A stretch of DNA of 63,082 nt, from contig CADCEW010000005.1 in assembly GCA_902800585.1 (NCBI GenBank), positions 1 to 63,082 on the forward strand, given 5' to 3'. The notes under the pieces were generated by a model. The model did no database searches and had not been told where the DNA came from. It was given only the letters and a program-made list of their open reading frames with translations. Shown here one piece after another: positions 19,931-32,818 of the stretch; positions within the stretch are counted from its first letter, which is position 1; every line of letters starts with the position of its first letter. This stretch comes from an uncultured Prevotellaceae bacterium (GTDB taxonomy: Bacteria > Bacteroidota > Bacteroidia > Bacteroidales > Bacteroidaceae). A program made the translations under genes and the position numbers.

Positions 19931-21226
19931 CTAAATGCAGTTTTTCAGGAAGTCGCCGACCAGATAACTACTACCGCCAACGAAGATAAAATCTTCGGGA
20001 TTAGCAGCCTGTAGTGCGGCTTTATATGCTTCGTACACAGATGGATAACATGCTCCATCAAGTCCGTGTTCTGCTGCCAATGTCTTGACAACAGTGCCGT
20101 TGATGGCTCGTTTGGTGTTTGCTTGGGTAAAATAGAAAATAGCGTCTTTAGGAAGCATGTCGAGTACATGGTTGATATCTTTATCGTCAACCATTCCGAA
20201 AATAATATGCATCTGCTGACACGACACTTGTCGTAGTTGTTGACTGATATATTTCCATCCTCCCACATTATGTCCTGTGTCACAGACAACATACGGAGAA
20301 GTACTGACAACCTGCCATCGTCCTGTGAGTCCTGTCAGAAAACAGACATGACTTAATGCGTCAGCCAGTTCTTTAGTGAGTGTTTCTTTTGACAGGCAAC
20401 CTTTTTTCATCAGGACATTGATAACAGCAAATACCGTGTTGAGGTTCTTTTCCTGATAGATGCCTCCTAAGTCTCCGTCCAGTTCTCCCCAGTGCTTAGT
20501 GACATAATGCATCATGCCGTTCGCTATGGGAGTGGCATTCTTAATTTCTGGTTTGTCATCTGCAAACACGATTTTGCATCCTTCTTCAATGGCTTTTGCC
20601 TCAAAGACAGGACGCGTCTCCTCGTGTGTCTCACCAATGACGACAGGTACACCTCTTTTAATAATACCAGCCTTCTCTGAAGCAATCTTGGCAAGAGTGT
20701 CACCTAAGAACTGTGTATGGTCGTAACTGATATTGGTAATGACAGAGACGAGTGGGGTAATGATGTTCGTACAATCCAATCTTCCACCCAGTCCTACCTC
20801 AACGACAGCAATATCTATCTTCTTGTCGGCAAAGTATTTGAACGCCATTGCCGTTGTGACTTCAAAGAAAGAAGGGGATAATGGCTCGAAGAAACTGTGT
20901 TCTTTCTCTACGAAATCGACAACATATTCTTCAGATATCATCTCTCCGTTGATACGGATACGTTCCCTGAAATCTACTAGATGTGGGGAAGTGTAAAGTC
21001 CTACGGTATAGCCGCATTGTTGTAAGATGGCTGCAAGGGTATGTGAAACAGATCCCTTTCCGTTGGTGCCTCCTACATGAATAGTAGCAAATTGCTGATG
21101 GGGATGTCCGAAATGTTCATCAAGAGCATGCGTATTACTTAATCCCTCCTTATAGCCAGATGCACCTTGTCGCTCAAACATTGGCATCTGGTGGTAGAGA
21201 TATTCGCAAGTCTCTTCGTAGTTCAT
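19931..21226 (-). CDS. folC: Folylpolyglutamate/dihydrofolate synthase
   Basis: A 431-residue Mur-ligase-fold enzyme that adds glutamate to folates and probably also makes dihydrofolate. The P-loop [19 protein letters not shown] lies near residue 50. Other blocks are [30 protein letters not shown] and [10 protein letters not shown] in the C-terminal domain. Its start overlaps the dnaJ stop by 4 bases (ATGA), so it is coupled to the chaperone genes. Confidence 0.93.
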   Translation of the reverse strand: MNYEETCEYLYHQMPMFERQGASGYKEGLSNTHALDEHFGHPHQQFATIHVGGTNGKGSVSHTLAAILQQCGYTVGLYTSPHLVDFRERIRINGEMISEEYVVDFVEKEHSFFEPLSPSFFEVTTAMAFKYFADKKIDIAVVEVGLGGRLDCTNIITPLVSVITNISYDHTQFLGDTLAKIASEKAGIIKRGVPVVIGETHEETRPVFEAKAIEEGCKIVFADDKPEIKNATPIANGMMHYVTKHWGELDGDLGGIYQEKNLNTVFAVINVLMKKGCLSKETLTKELADALSHVCFLTGLTGRWQVVSTSPYVVCDTGHNVGGWKYISQQLRQVSCQQMHIIFGMVDDKDINHVLDMLPKDAIFYFTQANTKRAINGTVVKTLAAEHGLDGACYPSVYEAYKAALQAANPEDFIFVGGSSYLVGDFLKNCI

Positions 21227-22386
21227 GAGAAATAGTTCTTGAAGCGTTGGAAGATAGAGCGCTTGGTGGCTGCATCGCCTTGGAAGTTATCGCTTTGCTT
21301 GAACTTCTCAATCGCTTCTTTCTCCTCACGACTCAAAGTCTTGGGCACATAAACGCTGACGTTCACTACTAAGTCACCGTTGCCTCTTCCATATCCTTGT
21401 ACAGCAGGCAGTCCTTTGCCTCTCAGACGAAGCGTCTTACCTGGCTGTGTACCTGGTTCCATCTTCACTCTCAATTTGGTTCCCTGGATGGTCGGAATCT
21501 CAATATCTCCTCCAAGAGCAGCTGTCGGGAAGTCAAGCAACAAGTTGTAGATAAGGTCGTTGTCGTCGCGGATAAAACGTTCATCTTCTATCTCTTCCAC
21601 AAAGACTTGGATATCTCCGTTTACGCCTTTGTTGTGTCCAGCATTTCCCTTTCCAGGTACATTGATAATCATACCTTCTGCAACACCAGCGGGAATCTTA
21701 ATTTCTACTACTTCCTCTCCTTTCTCAACGCCTGTGCCACCACACTGATGACACTTATTCTTGATGACACGTCCTGTACCTCCACAAGTAGGACAAGTTC
21801 CTTGTGTCTGCATCATACCGAAGATACTCTGGGTAGTATGTGAGATGACACCACTTCCATGACATGTTACACAGTTCTCTGTACCACTGCCGTCTTCTGC
21901 ACCAGTACCATGACAATGAGAGCAGGGTACATCTTTGCGTACCTTAAACTTCTTGGTGACACCAGTTGCAATCTCCTCCAAAGTGAGCTTCACTTTCAAA
22001 CGAAGGTCAGTACCACGATGTTGCTGAGGACCGCGACGTGCACTACCGCCGAATCCGCCAAAACCTGCATGTCCACCAAAGATATCTCCGAACATGGAGA
22101 AGATATCGTCCATATTCATACTGGTAGCATTGAAACCGCTGAAGTCAAAGCCGCCTGCTCCTGGACTGCTAAATCCAAACTGGTCGTATTGCTGACGCTT
22201 CTTGGGGTCGTGCAATACGTCGTATGCCTCGGCAGCCTCCTTGAACTTCTCCTCGGCTTCCTTATTGCCAGGATTACGGTCAGGGTGGTATTTGATGGCG
22301 ATGGTGCGGTACGCCTTCTTTATCTGGTCTTCAGTAGCGTTTTTATCAACGCCAAGCACCTCATAGTAGTCTCTTTTTTGTGCCAT
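21223..22386 (-). CDS. dnaJ: Chaperone DnaJ (Hsp40)
   Basis: A 387-residue type I DnaJ, co-chaperone of DnaK. The J domain covers residues 1-70 with HPD at 34-36, followed by a Gly/Phe-rich region (about 75-115). The zinc-finger domain has four CxxCxGxG repeats ([32 protein letters not shown]), and two C-terminal substrate-binding domains follow. It lies downstream of grpE, the usual nucleotide-exchange partner. dnaK is not in the window. Confidence 0.97.
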   Translation of the reverse strand: MAQKRDYYEVLGVDKNATEDQIKKAYRTIAIKYHPDRNPGNKEAEEKFKEAAEAYDVLHDPKKRQQYDQFGFSSPGAGGFDFSGFNATSMNMDDIFSMFGDIFGGHAGFGGFGGSARRGPQQHRGTDLRLKVKLTLEEIATGVTKKFKVRKDVPCSHCHGTGAEDGSGTENCVTCHGSGVISHTTQSIFGMMQTQGTCPTCGGTGRVIKNKCHQCGGTGVEKGEEVVEIKIPAGVAEGMIINVPGKGNAGHNKGVNGDIQVFVEEIEDERFIRDDNDLIYNLLLDFPTAALGGDIEIPTIQGTKLRVKMEPGTQPGKTLRLRGKGLPAVQGYGRGNGDLVVNVSVYVPKTLSREEKEAIEKFKQSDNFQGDAATKRSIFQRFKNYFS

Positions 22387-22397
22387 ATATTACGTTT

Positions 22398-22425
22398 ACT
22401 TCTTACATCTTACATCAGACATTTC
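22398..22425. repeat. Four 7-bp tandem repeats at grpE-dnaJ junction
   Basis: Exactly 28 bases made of four 7-mers of consensus ACATCTT (ACTTCTT, ACATCTT, ACATCAG, ACATTTC). They start 11 bases upstream of the dnaJ start codon and end inside the grpE stop codon (22424-22426). Confidence 0.75.
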
Positions 22426-23005
22426 ACTGTCCTACTGCCACTTTGGCGTGGCGGATAACTTTCTCGTTCAACTGATAACCTGTTTGCAGACAGTCAATGA
22501 CCTTCCCTTTCTTGTCATCGCCCATACCAGGAACCATAGCGACAGCCTCGTGCAGGTCGGTATCAAAGTCAGCATCCTCTGTATCAATCTTCTTGACGCC
22601 CAGACTCTCCAGTGCCTTCATGAACTTCTGATAGATGAGTTCCATACCTTCACGCAGTACAACGGGGTCTTCTGTCTTCTCACCGTTTTCGATGGCGCGC
22701 TCCATGTCATCGATGACAGGCAGGATAGCACTTACAGCCTTTTCACCACCATTCAGGATCAGTTCTGCTTTCTCCTTCAAGGTACGCTTACGGTAGTTGT
22801 CGAACTCGGCTGTCTTATAGAGTATCTGAGTCTTCAGTTGCTCGATTTCCTCTTGAGCAGCTTCCAATGGATCTTTTTCTTCAGAATTTTCTGAGTTCTC
22901 GGAGTTCTCAGAGTCCTCTGAGCACTCTGAGTTCTCGGAATTTTCTATTTCTTCTTCTTTCAGAGTCTCTTCCTCTTCCAGAATATTCTTCTCTTCTTCT
23001 TTCAT
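22424..23005 (-). CDS. grpE: GrpE nucleotide-exchange factor
   Basis: A 193-residue co-chaperone that releases ADP from DnaK. The long coiled-coil helix runs from about residue 50 (EIEQLKTQILYKTAEFDNYRK), and the C-terminal beta domain contains EAVAMVPGMGDDKKGKV. The first 48 residues are very acidic and include an unusual (Asn/Asp)-Ser-Glu tripeptide run encoded by a 9-bp DNA repeat. The N-terminus of GrpE is normally disordered, so the insertion is probably tolerated. Confidence 0.95.
   Translation of the reverse strand: MKEEEKNILEEEETLKEEEIENSENSECSEDSENSENSENSEEKDPLEAAQEEIEQLKTQILYKTAEFDNYRKRTLKEKAELILNGGEKAVSAILPVIDDMERAIENGEKTEDPVVLREGMELIYQKFMKALESLGVKKIDTEDADFDTDLHEAVAMVPGMGDDKKGKVIDCLQTGYQLNEKVIRHAKVAVGQ
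22880..22942. repeat. Seven 9-bp tandem repeats inside grpE
   Basis: Seven consecutive 9-mers of consensus CTCnGAGTT lie in the coding frame of grpE and encode repeated Asn-Ser-Glu. The same core (TCnGAG) forms a 9-bp array in purM at 42835-42879. Confidence 0.8.
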
Positions 23006-23048
23006 AGTTTATCTTATTTTTGGTTTTTACTGCAAATTCCGTGCCATA

Positions 23049-24827
<1,779 letters not shown>

Positions 24828-24839
24828 CTATAAATAGAT

Positions 24840-27317
24840 ATGAAGAAAGTATTGACAGTAGTATTGCTCATGACGGCAATCGGTGTACAGGCACAAAGTG
24901 TGAAACCTGCTATTCCTCGTGATGCTGCGTTGGAAGCGAAAGTAGAGAAGACGCTTGCGAAAATGACGCTCGACGAGAAGATCGGACAGATGTTGGAGTT
25001 GAATCTCGACGTGATGGGTAAGATGACTGTCGAGAATGCAAAGGTGGATCGCGAGAAGGTCCGCAGTGTGTTGCAGCAGTACGGCAGATCGGAAGATGAA
25101 GTCAACGAGATGTTGAAGAAGACAGACCAGCAGATTATCGACCAGTTAGGCGGTTTTCCTGTAGATATCTATCAGGGCGATACCAAGCGTATCTGGAAAC
25201 TGAATGAGACGATGCTCGACACGCTGATCTCGAAATGGAAAGTGGGTTCGATATTGAATGCCCCAGGCACTCGAGCCCCAAGCATCCCCCAATGGCAGGA
25301 GTGGATACGACTGATACAGAAAAAGTCTATGGACTATCTTGGTATTCCTGACATCTATGGATTGGATCACAATCATGGTGTAACATACACTGCAGGTGGT
25401 ACCCTTTTCCCACAACCCATCAATCTGGGTGCGTCTTTTAATACAGAACTGGCGCGTGTTGGTGCTGAGATTACTGCGTATGAGAGTCGTGCAGCCAACT
25501 GTCCTTGGGTGTATAACCCTGTCGTCGACTTGAGTCGTGACCCACGATGGGCTCGTGTCTATGAGAGTTTTGGCGAGGATGCCATTGTCAACTCGAAGAT
25601 GGTGGTAGCTGAGATTAAAGGTTATCAGGGCGATGATCCCAACCATATCGACCAATACCATGTTGGTACCAGCACCAAGCATTACTTTGCCTATGGTGCT
25701 CCTTGGACAGGAAAGGATCGTACACCAGCCTATCTGTCGCCATTGATGATTCGTGAGAAATACTTCGAGCCCTTCAAAGCGGCTGCCCTTGCAGGTACGT
25801 TGACGATGATGGTCAACTCTGGTAGTGTGAATGGTGTACCTGTTCATGCCAGTTATGAGTATCTGACGAAATGGTTGAAGGAGGATTTGCAGTGGGATGG
25901 ATTCCTAGTAACAGACTGGGCAGACATCAATAACCTCTTCTCTCGTGAGAAGGTAGCGAAGGATAAGAAGGATGCTATCCGTATTGCCATCAATGCTGGT
26001 ATTGATATGTCTATGGATCCTTACAGTGTAGAGTTCTGTATTCTGTTGAAGGAACTCGTTGAAGAGGGTAAGGTACCTATGAGCCGCATCGATGATGCTG
26101 TACGTCGTATCCTTCGTGCCAAGTATCGTCTGGGACTCTTTGAGAATCCAAATACGGGTGTTAAAGGCTTTGAGAAGTTTGGTTCCGATGAGTTTGCCAA
26201 GGCTTCTCTAAAGGCAGCAGAAGAGAGTGAAATATTGTTGAAGAACGAAGATAACATCCTTCCACTTGCCAAAGGTAAGAAGATTCTGCTGACTGGTCCT
26301 AATGCTAACCAGATGCGTTGTCTACATGGTGGTTGGAGTTATACATGGCAAGGTTCGAGAGCAGAAGACCTCTCAGATAAATTCAATACAATCTACGAGG
26401 CTCTTTGCAACAAGTATGGCAAGGATAATGTCATTCTGGAACAGGGTGTGACTTATAATGAGAATGGCGCTTACTACGATGAGAACGAACCTCAGATTGA
26501 TAAAGCCGTGGATGCTGCAGCAAAGGCAGATATCATTATAGCCTGCATTGGAGAGAATTCCTACACGGAGACGCCTGGTAATCTGACAGACCTCTGGCTT
26601 TCTGAGAATCAGCGCAATCTTGTGAAAGCACTTGCCAAGACAGGTAAACCTATCGTCATGGTGCTTAACGAAGGTCGTCCTCGTCTAATTGCTGATATCG
26701 AGCCACTTGCCAAAGCCGTTGTTGATATCCTTATTCCAGGTAACTATGGTGGCGACGCCCTTGCTAATCTTTTGACTGGCGACGCCAACTTCTCTGCTAA
26801 GTTACCTTATACCTATCCGCGTGAGATTAATTCACTGAATACTTATGACTATAAAGTCAGTGAAGAAGTAGGAACAATGGCAGGTGCCTATAACTATGAT
26901 GCAAAGGTATCACTGCAATGGCCCTTCGGATACGGATTAAGTTATACGACTTTCGAATACAGCAATCTGCAAGTAGATAAGACATCCTTTACTGCTGATG
27001 ATATCCTGACAGTGACAGTCGATGTGAAGAATACAGGTAGTCGTGTCGGTAAAGAAGCCGTATTACTCTATAGCAGTGACCTCATTGCATCGGTTGTTCC
27101 TGACAACAAACGTCTGCGTGACTTCACGAAGATAGAACTGCAACCAGGAGAACAGAAAACAGTTACTTTCCGTCTGCCTGCCAAGAATCTTGCCTTTGTA
27201 GGGGCTGACGGAAAATGGATATTGGAAGAAGGTGACTTCTTACTGAAAGCAGGAAACCAGACAGTCAAAGTCGTTTGCGATCAAACGAAGAAATGGGAGA
27301 CACCTAATATCCAATAA
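24840..27317 (+). CDS. GH3 beta-glycosidase, secreted
   Basis: An 825-residue glycoside hydrolase of family 3, acting on beta-glucosides or beta-xylosides. A signal peptide covers residues 1-19. The (beta/alpha)8 domain contains [17 protein letters not shown] and the nucleophile motif [11 protein letters not shown] (Asp359). The alpha/beta sandwich domain includes [10 protein letters not shown], a likely acid/base region, and a C-terminal fibronectin-III-like domain follows from about 715. It has its own promoter and lies alone, facing the arabinose side. Substrate cannot be fixed from sequence. Beta-glucosidase (BglX-like) is most likely. Confidence 0.9.
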   Translation: MKKVLTVVLLMTAIGVQAQSVKPAIPRDAALEAKVEKTLAKMTLDEKIGQMLELNLDVMGKMTVENAKVDREKVRSVLQQYGRSEDEVNEMLKKTDQQIIDQLGGFPVDIYQGDTKRIWKLNETMLDTLISKWKVGSILNAPGTRAPSIPQWQEWIRLIQKKSMDYLGIPDIYGLDHNHGVTYTAGGTLFPQPINLGASFNTELARVGAEITAYESRAANCPWVYNPVVDLSRDPRWARVYESFGEDAIVNSKMVVAEIKGYQGDDPNHIDQYHVGTSTKHYFAYGAPWTGKDRTPAYLSPLMIREKYFEPFKAAALAGTLTMMVNSGSVNGVPVHASYEYLTKWLKEDLQWDGFLVTDWADINNLFSREKVAKDKKDAIRIAINAGIDMSMDPYSVEFCILLKELVEEGKVPMSRIDDAVRRILRAKYRLGLFENPNTGVKGFEKFGSDEFAKASLKAAEESEILLKNEDNILPLAKGKKILLTGPNANQMRCLHGGWSYTWQGSRAEDLSDKFNTIYEALCNKYGKDNVILEQGVTYNENGAYYDENEPQIDKAVDAAAKADIIIACIGENSYTETPGNLTDLWLSENQRNLVKALAKTGKPIVMVLNEGRPRLIADIEPLAKAVVDILIPGNYGGDALANLLTGDANFSAKLPYTYPREINSLNTYDYKVSEEVGTMAGAYNYDAKVSLQWPFGYGLSYTTFEYSNLQVDKTSFTADDILTVTVDVKNTGSRVGKEAVLLYSSDLIASVVPDNKRLRDFTKIELQPGEQKTVTFRLPAKNLAFVGADGKWILEEGDFLLKAGNQTVKVVCDQTKKWETPNIQ

Positions 27318-27327
27318 AATTGTTTAG

Positions 27328-27351
27328 TACTGCCTAGGATCCTAGGCAGTA
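27328..27351. terminator. Perfect 24-bp palindrome between convergent genes
   Basis: TACTGCCTAGGA is followed directly by its complement, 11 bases after the GH3 stop and directly before the stop of the opposing gene. It is T-rich only on the plus side (TTATTTTGC), so it probably serves both strands as a terminator. Confidence 0.7.
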
Positions 27352-29022
27352 TTATTTTGCATATTTCTCAATCAGTGTCTGCGCTTGTGCATTGCCAAGG
27401 TCTTTTGCCTTGGTGAGATTCTTGATACCTTCTGCTTTTTGATTCGTTAAGCACTGGGCTAATCCTAAGAAAAGATAGCCGTCAGAGAAATCGGGTGACA
27501 GACGAATCAATTGTTGTGCTGTGGTTATCGCATCCTGATGTTTGCCGACGCGCACCAATAAAGAAGCCTTTTCGGCATAATAGAGAGGTGCAGAGGGTTC
27601 GAGTTCTATTGCTTTGTCAATATCATTCAATGCCTGCTGATACAGATGTCCATCCACTTCTGCCTGTTCGCGCTGATAGTAGAAGGGAGCATCCAACTGG
27701 GCAGCCATCAATTCACCATATTCATTATAGTCACTAATAGCGGGGCGATACTTCTTGGCGGCATATAAAGCCTGAGCACGAGCAAGGATGTAAGGAGCGG
27801 CAGTCTTCACATAAGGACGACTGAACATATTGACAGCACTGTCGAGTAGAGCGATTTGCTGGTCAGTTTCTCCCAGTTGTGCCTTACATTGTGAGGCTGC
27901 AAAGAAGATATCTGCACTACGGATATCGCTATGGGTGAGTTCCTCATATATATTAAATGCATCGGCATACTGACCTTGTGCATAGCGTATCTGTGCCTGT
28001 TGTTGACGACACACAGGCATTGGATTGATGTTGTATGCCTCCTGTGCCTCTTGATATGCCTTTTCAAAAGACCATCCGCTATAGGGCTGGTCGCTCTGAT
28101 AGACCTCTTTTTGGAAAATCAGTTGGGCATACTGATAGTGGACGTAGGCTTTGTTATCTGCGACTTTTAACGCCTGTTCCATATCGGCCTCTGCACTACT
28201 GAAATTCTTTTGAGAGGTACGTAAACGGGCACGGTAGATATAGCCATCGGCGACATTGGGGAATTTCTGGATGAAACGCTCCAGATAATTACTATACTGA
28301 CTCTCTGTCATCGTAGAGGAGGCGAGGATGAGTGCAAGAAGAGCTTCGTCTGTATTGTCAGGTAAAGCCTTGGCGATGAGGATCTTCTTCAATGATTCCT
28401 CGTTCATACTCAGACCAGACATTTTCAGGTCAGCAGCAAAACGGGCGCTGACAGCGTATGATATATCTTTCTTGGAGTCAGATGCAGGCTGTATCATTCC
28501 GATAACCTCACCTTTGTCATTAAGAACAGGACAACTGATTTGATTGTCTTCTGCCTTCAACAGAAGGGTATAATATTGGTAAGTATCTTGGAATTTCTCT
28601 GCCTGACTGATGGTACCCTTTATACATACTGGTGTGTTTTTGACAGAATAGGGCAATAGCCATACCTGACTACCATTTGTCGCAGTGGTTGCGATAGGTA
28701 ATGGCTGTGTCTTTCTGGCAGCCACGCGGAACTTAATCACATCATATGTCTCGTTGGCTCCGAGAATTTCCTCTACTGGTTGCTCATTACCTTGTGCGTC
28801 GATGATGATTGCACGGGCAGCATTAACGAAAGGAGCAAAATTACTGACAGCCTCACCATCATTACCGACGAAGAAACCGTTGCTACTGGCTATCATCGTT
28901 CCGTCTGCCGCAAAGGTCTTTACAGTAAATACTGACTTTGCAGCTTTATCAGCCCATGACTGGGCGAACAAAGGTAAAAGGGTAAAAAGGGAAATGGATA
29001 CTAATAGAAATAATCGTTTCAT
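27352..29022 (-). CDS. Secreted trypsin-fold pseudoprotease with TPR domain
   Basis: A 556-residue exported protein with a signal peptide (about 1-20). Residues about 22-200 follow the HtrA/trypsin-like fold (SNGFFVGNDG, NETYDVIKF, NDKGEVIGM). Aligned to HtrA, the catalytic His position is Ala (SNFAPF) and the catalytic Ser position is Ile (NQISCPV in place of GNSGGPL). Proteolysis is therefore unlikely. Residues about 235-555 are tandem TPR-like helices, pointing to a binding or scaffold role in the periplasm. Its start overlaps the recN stop, placing it last in the dnaN-recN operon. Confidence 0.75.
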   Translation of the reverse strand: MKRLFLLVSISLFTLLPLFAQSWADKAAKSVFTVKTFAADGTMIASSNGFFVGNDGEAVSNFAPFVNAARAIIIDAQGNEQPVEEILGANETYDVIKFRVAARKTQPLPIATTATNGSQVWLLPYSVKNTPVCIKGTISQAEKFQDTYQYYTLLLKAEDNQISCPVLNDKGEVIGMIQPASDSKKDISYAVSARFAADLKMSGLSMNEESLKKILIAKALPDNTDEALLALILASSTMTESQYSNYLERFIQKFPNVADGYIYRARLRTSQKNFSSAEADMEQALKVADNKAYVHYQYAQLIFQKEVYQSDQPYSGWSFEKAYQEAQEAYNINPMPVCRQQQAQIRYAQGQYADAFNIYEELTHSDIRSADIFFAASQCKAQLGETDQQIALLDSAVNMFSRPYVKTAAPYILARAQALYAAKKYRPAISDYNEYGELMAAQLDAPFYYQREQAEVDGHLYQQALNDIDKAIELEPSAPLYYAEKASLLVRVGKHQDAITTAQQLIRLSPDFSDGYLFLGLAQCLTNQKAEGIKNLTKAKDLGNAQAQTLIEKYAK

Positions 29023-30677
29023 ATTTTAAGTAATTCTTTTGCGTTTTGAATAGCGGCAGCAGTGATATCGCTACCGCTGAGCATTTGGGCAATCTCATGG
29101 ATGCGCTCGTCATTGGAGAGCATCTGCATCTTACTGGTTGTCCCTGTGGCGGTCTCTTCTTTCGATACCCGATAGTGAGTGGTGCCGAGGGCAGCGATTT
29201 GTGGCAGATGGGTGATGGAGATGACTTGTCGGTCGTTGGCTCCCATCTCCTTCATGATTTCTGCCATGCGTTCTGCAATCTTTCCACTGACGCCTGTATC
29301 TATCTCGTCGAAGATAATCGTTGGGAGTTTGACAGCTCCACTGATCATTGCTTTCAGGGATAGCATCACTCGCGCAATTTCACCACCTGAGGCAACCTGA
29401 GAGATAGGTTGCAAGGGGCTGGAGGTATTGGCACTGAACAGGAAAGCGATATCATCTTGTCCGCTCTTGTGGAGTTCTGTCTTGTTGACCTTCACTTCAA
29501 AACGGACGTTTGGCATACCCAGAGGAACTAAGCGTTCGCGCATCTGTCGTTCAATCTCCTTGGAGGCTTTCTGACGCAGTTTCGTCAGAGTCTCTGCTTG
29601 TTGCAGGCATTTCTTCTTCAAAACATCCAATTCGTTTTGCAGTGATGCCAATGCCTCGTCGCTGTTTTCTATCTGACTGAGCTGCCGTTTCAGTTCGTCC
29701 CGTTGTTGAATCAGTTCGGCAATAGTTTCCGCATGATATTTCTTCTGCAAGTCATAGATTTTATCCAACCGTTGGTTGATACGTTCCAGTTCTGCAGGAT
29801 TGAAATCAATATCCTCCAAACGAGCCTCTACATCTTGAGCAATATCCTTGAGTTCTATTTGACAACTCTCCATACGTTCTATCCAATCTTCAGAGGTAGG
29901 ATAGACTTTTGTGATGGTATGGATCGCGGAAAGTGATTTGCGGAGTCGAGAGAGGATACCTTGCTCGTCAGCAACCAGATGCTGGTTTGCTTCATAGAGT
30001 GCTGTCTTGATATCCTCGCTATGCGTCATCATCTCACGCTGCTGCTCCAATTCCTCTTGTTCATCTTCTACCAACTGTACATTCGTAAGTTCCTCATACT
30101 GGAACTGAAGGAAGTCGAGATTCTGCTTATTGCGCTCCATCTCTTCCTGTAACGCTTGCAGTTGTCTTTGTTTCTCATGATAAGCTGCAAAAGTCTGCTG
30201 ATATTCGTTCAGCAATGCTTGGTCTTGTGCGATGGTATCAATAACCTCCAATTGAAAATCTTGTTTACCTAATAGCAGATTCTGATGCTGGGAATGAACG
30301 TCAACTAACATATCACCCAATTCCTTCAACAGAGAGAGGGCAACGGGTGTATCATTGACGAATGCACGACTCTTGCCAGCTGCAGTCAATTCACGTCGGA
30401 TGATACAGTCAGAGGCGTCATAGTCGATGTCATTCTCATCGAAGAAAGGCTTCAACTGATAGCGTGTGAGGTCGAAATGTGCTTCAATGATACAACGGTC
30501 AGAACCTTGCTTGATGGCTTTGGAGTCTGCACGCTGTCCTAACAGGAGTGCAATAGCGCCAAGGATAATACTCTTACCTGCTCCAGTCTCACCAGTAATG
30601 ACGGAGAATCCTGGACGCAGTTCTATATCGAGTTCGTCAATCAGCGTGAAATTCCGTATGTATAGTTGTTGAAGCAT
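29019..30677 (-). CDS. recN: DNA repair protein RecN
   Basis: A 552-residue SMC-like ATPase that acts early in double-strand-break repair. Walker A is ITGETGAGKSIILGAIALLL near residue 30. A long central coiled coil spans about 160-370, and the C-terminal head contains QVASGGEIARVMLSLK and Walker B LPTIIFDEIDTGVSGK. Length is normal. It overlaps the downstream gene by 4 bases and follows the DUF4835 gene by 3 bases. Confidence 0.96.
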   Translation of the reverse strand: MLQQLYIRNFTLIDELDIELRPGFSVITGETGAGKSIILGAIALLLGQRADSKAIKQGSDRCIIEAHFDLTRYQLKPFFDENDIDYDASDCIIRRELTAAGKSRAFVNDTPVALSLLKELGDMLVDVHSQHQNLLLGKQDFQLEVIDTIAQDQALLNEYQQTFAAYHEKQRQLQALQEEMERNKQNLDFLQFQYEELTNVQLVEDEQEELEQQREMMTHSEDIKTALYEANQHLVADEQGILSRLRKSLSAIHTITKVYPTSEDWIERMESCQIELKDIAQDVEARLEDIDFNPAELERINQRLDKIYDLQKKYHAETIAELIQQRDELKRQLSQIENSDEALASLQNELDVLKKKCLQQAETLTKLRQKASKEIERQMRERLVPLGMPNVRFEVKVNKTELHKSGQDDIAFLFSANTSSPLQPISQVASGGEIARVMLSLKAMISGAVKLPTIIFDEIDTGVSGKIAERMAEIMKEMGANDRQVISITHLPQIAALGTTHYRVSKEETATGTTSKMQMLSNDERIHEIAQMLSGSDITAAAIQNAKELLKI

Positions 30678-30680
30678 CTC

Positions 30681-31586
30681 TTAGTTTTTGATTTTATCCC
30701 ATGCATTACTCTGTGAGGGATTGATGTTGAAGAGTAGGTTGTAGACGTTCTCCTTTTCTTTCTGAGTACCCTTGCCATAATAGATATTGGCAATCTCGTC
30801 GCGCTTGTAGTCTGTCCATATCTGTGGCAACAGGCTTAGAGGTTTGTTTTCATGGGCTTCCTTCAAAAGATTGAGTGCCGTTGTAATAGCTGTCCTACCG
30901 CGTTCAGCATTATTCGTCATCTCATCCAGTCCAGTACGATAGTAGTCGTATTGCAGTTGACGCATAGGCTTCAATGCCTCGTCAAGATAATCGTTAATGA
31001 TGGCGAAGCGGTTTCGGCTTGTCTCAAAAGCCTTCCAGCCCGTGAAGCCAAGATTTTGCGTGTTGTTCACCAGGTTTAGACAGCGTTGTAGCACGTCAGT
31101 TCCTCCCATTGGGGAGAAACTGTCAAGGTCGAGTCCGATAATCAGGTAGGCATAATAGGCGATGAGTGCCGTCAACTGGTTATCTACTATCTCTTCATTG
31201 AAGTTTAACTGGTCAAACTGCGCATAGTCGAAATTGAAGTCGTCGTCCTTATTATTATATAAGGTGGAAGTATAGGTAGAATAGTAGACAGGACGATTTG
31301 CCTGTATTATGGCAGTTGCCTCAAAATGGTCGCCACTTTTGTCGTATTTGACGATAGTAATATTGAAGTTACAATTAATGCGTTCATGCTTTTGGAACTG
31401 ATAATCAGTCCATTGTCTTTCATTGATAAACTGTTCTAATGATTGTTGTAAGTTCTCGAAGATACTGACATCTGTACCCTGAATCTGGGAGTGATTGATA
31501 TTCACTTTGGCATTCAGTTCCTGTGCCGCGATATTCGCTGCAATTAAAAAATAAAACAATGAAAGAATTAAAATACAACGCCTCAT
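30681..31586 (-). CDS. DUF4835 family exported protein
   Basis: A 301-residue protein with a signal peptide (ILILSLFYFLIAANIAAQ) and an acidic mature part. Recognisable stretches of the family are AQELNAKVNINHSQIQGTD and YAYLIIGLDLDSFSPMGG. The family is confined to Bacteroidota and commonly sits between coaBC and recN, as here. Its function is not known. It is separated from coaBC by a tandem-repeat spacer. Confidence 0.85.
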   Translation of the reverse strand: MRRCILILSLFYFLIAANIAAQELNAKVNINHSQIQGTDVSIFENLQQSLEQFINERQWTDYQFQKHERINCNFNITIVKYDKSGDHFEATAIIQANRPVYYSTYTSTLYNNKDDDFNFDYAQFDQLNFNEEIVDNQLTALIAYYAYLIIGLDLDSFSPMGGTDVLQRCLNLVNNTQNLGFTGWKAFETSRNRFAIINDYLDEALKPMRQLQYDYYRTGLDEMTNNAERGRTAITTALNLLKEAHENKPLSLLPQIWTDYKRDEIANIYYGKGTQKEKENVYNLLFNINPSQSNAWDKIKN

Positions 31587-31622
31587 TATTACATTTTTTA
31601 ATTATTACATTTTTACATTATT
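31585..31622. repeat. Imperfect tandem repeat at coaBC-DUF4835 junction
   Basis: The motif ATTATTACATTTTT occurs twice, with a partial third copy, and contains the coaBC stop codon (31613-31615). It overlaps the first bases of the DUF4835 gene. Confidence 0.6.
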
Positions 31623-32818
31623 CTTGCTAACTCAAGAATAATGTCAGTTGCTACTTCACTTTTGGGCTTGCGTTCGTAGTCTTTCTGTCCCTGACGGGAA
31701 ATGATACTGATCTGGTTCTCGTCCGATTGGAAACAGGTGCCTTCATGGCGTAAGGAGTTAAGGACGATGAAATCAAAGTTCTTTCGCTCTAACTTTCCCT
31801 GGGCATTCTGCAGTTCATCATTGGTCTCCAAGGCAAAACCAATCAATCGCTGGTCATTACGTTTCATCTTTCCCAACTCAGCAGCAATGTCGTGCGTAGG
31901 TTTCAGACGGATGACGAGGTCGTCTTTTTCGCGTTTAATCTTCTCTGTGGCAATCGTCTCAGGACAGAAATCAGCAACAGCAGCACAAAGGATAGCGGCC
32001 TGACAGGAATCGAAAAGACGAGTGGCTGCCTGATACATTTCTTCACAATTCTCTACATTAGTGCGATGAATCAGTGGATGGTTGGTTGTCAGTGCCACAG
32101 GCCCTGCAATAAGTTCTACTTCTGCACCTTGATGGGCACATTCTTCAGCAAGGGCAAAGCCCATCTTGCCACTGGAATAATTGCCGATAAAGCGCACAGG
32201 ATCTATCTTCTCATAAGTAGGACCTGCCGTAATCATAATGCGTTTCCCACGCAGTGGAGCGTTATTGTCCAACGCCTTATCAAGATATTCCACGATTTTC
32301 TCAGGCTCTTCCATGCGTCCTTTGCCTTCCAGTCCTGATGCAAGAAAACCGCTTTGTGGTTCGATAATCTGATTGCCAAATGATTGCAACTTCTTCATAT
32401 TTTCCTGCGTCGTAGGATGTTGGTACATATCCAAGTCCATCGCAGGGGCAATGAATACAGGTGCCTTCATGGACAGATAGGTTGTGATGAGCATATTATC
32501 GGCAACACCATTCGCCATCTTACCTAATGTCGATGCCGTACAAGGTGCAATCAGCATAGCATCAGCCCATAAACCTAATGCCACATGTGAGTGCCATGAA
32601 CCATCGCGCTGTGCAAAGAAATCGCTGATGACGGGCTTCTGGGTGAGGGCAGAAAGGGTGATGGGAGTAATAAACTCCTTACCTGCAGGTGTGATGACAA
32701 CCTGTACTTCTGCTCCCGCCTTGATGAGTCCACGGATGATATAGCAAGCCTTGTAGGCTGCTATGGAGCCAGTGATACCTAAGACAATCTTCTTACCTTT
32801 CAACATATTTTTATCCAT
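31613..32818 (-). CDS. coaBC: Phosphopantothenoylcysteine decarboxylase / synthetase
   Basis: A 401-residue bifunctional coenzyme A biosynthesis enzyme. The N-terminal flavoprotein CoaC domain (about 8-185) begins KKIVLGITGSIAAYKA and has PAMDLDMY at the substrate-recognition clamp, usually PAMNxxMW. The C-terminal CoaB domain (about 195-400) begins MITAGPTYEKIDPVRFIGN. It overlaps the exonuclease gene by 8 bases. A second possible start (MLKGKK) lies four codons later. Confidence 0.95.
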   Translation of the reverse strand: MDKNMLKGKKIVLGITGSIAAYKACYIIRGLIKAGAEVQVVITPAGKEFITPITLSALTQKPVISDFFAQRDGSWHSHVALGLWADAMLIAPCTASTLGKMANGVADNMLITTYLSMKAPVFIAPAMDLDMYQHPTTQENMKKLQSFGNQIIEPQSGFLASGLEGKGRMEEPEKIVEYLDKALDNNAPLRGKRIMITAGPTYEKIDPVRFIGNYSSGKMGFALAEECAHQGAEVELIAGPVALTTNHPLIHRTNVENCEEMYQAATRLFDSCQAAILCAAVADFCPETIATEKIKREKDDLVIRLKPTHDIAAELGKMKRNDQRLIGFALETNDELQNAQGKLERKNFDFIVLNSLRHEGTCFQSDENQISIISRQGQKDYERKPKSEVATDIILELARIM

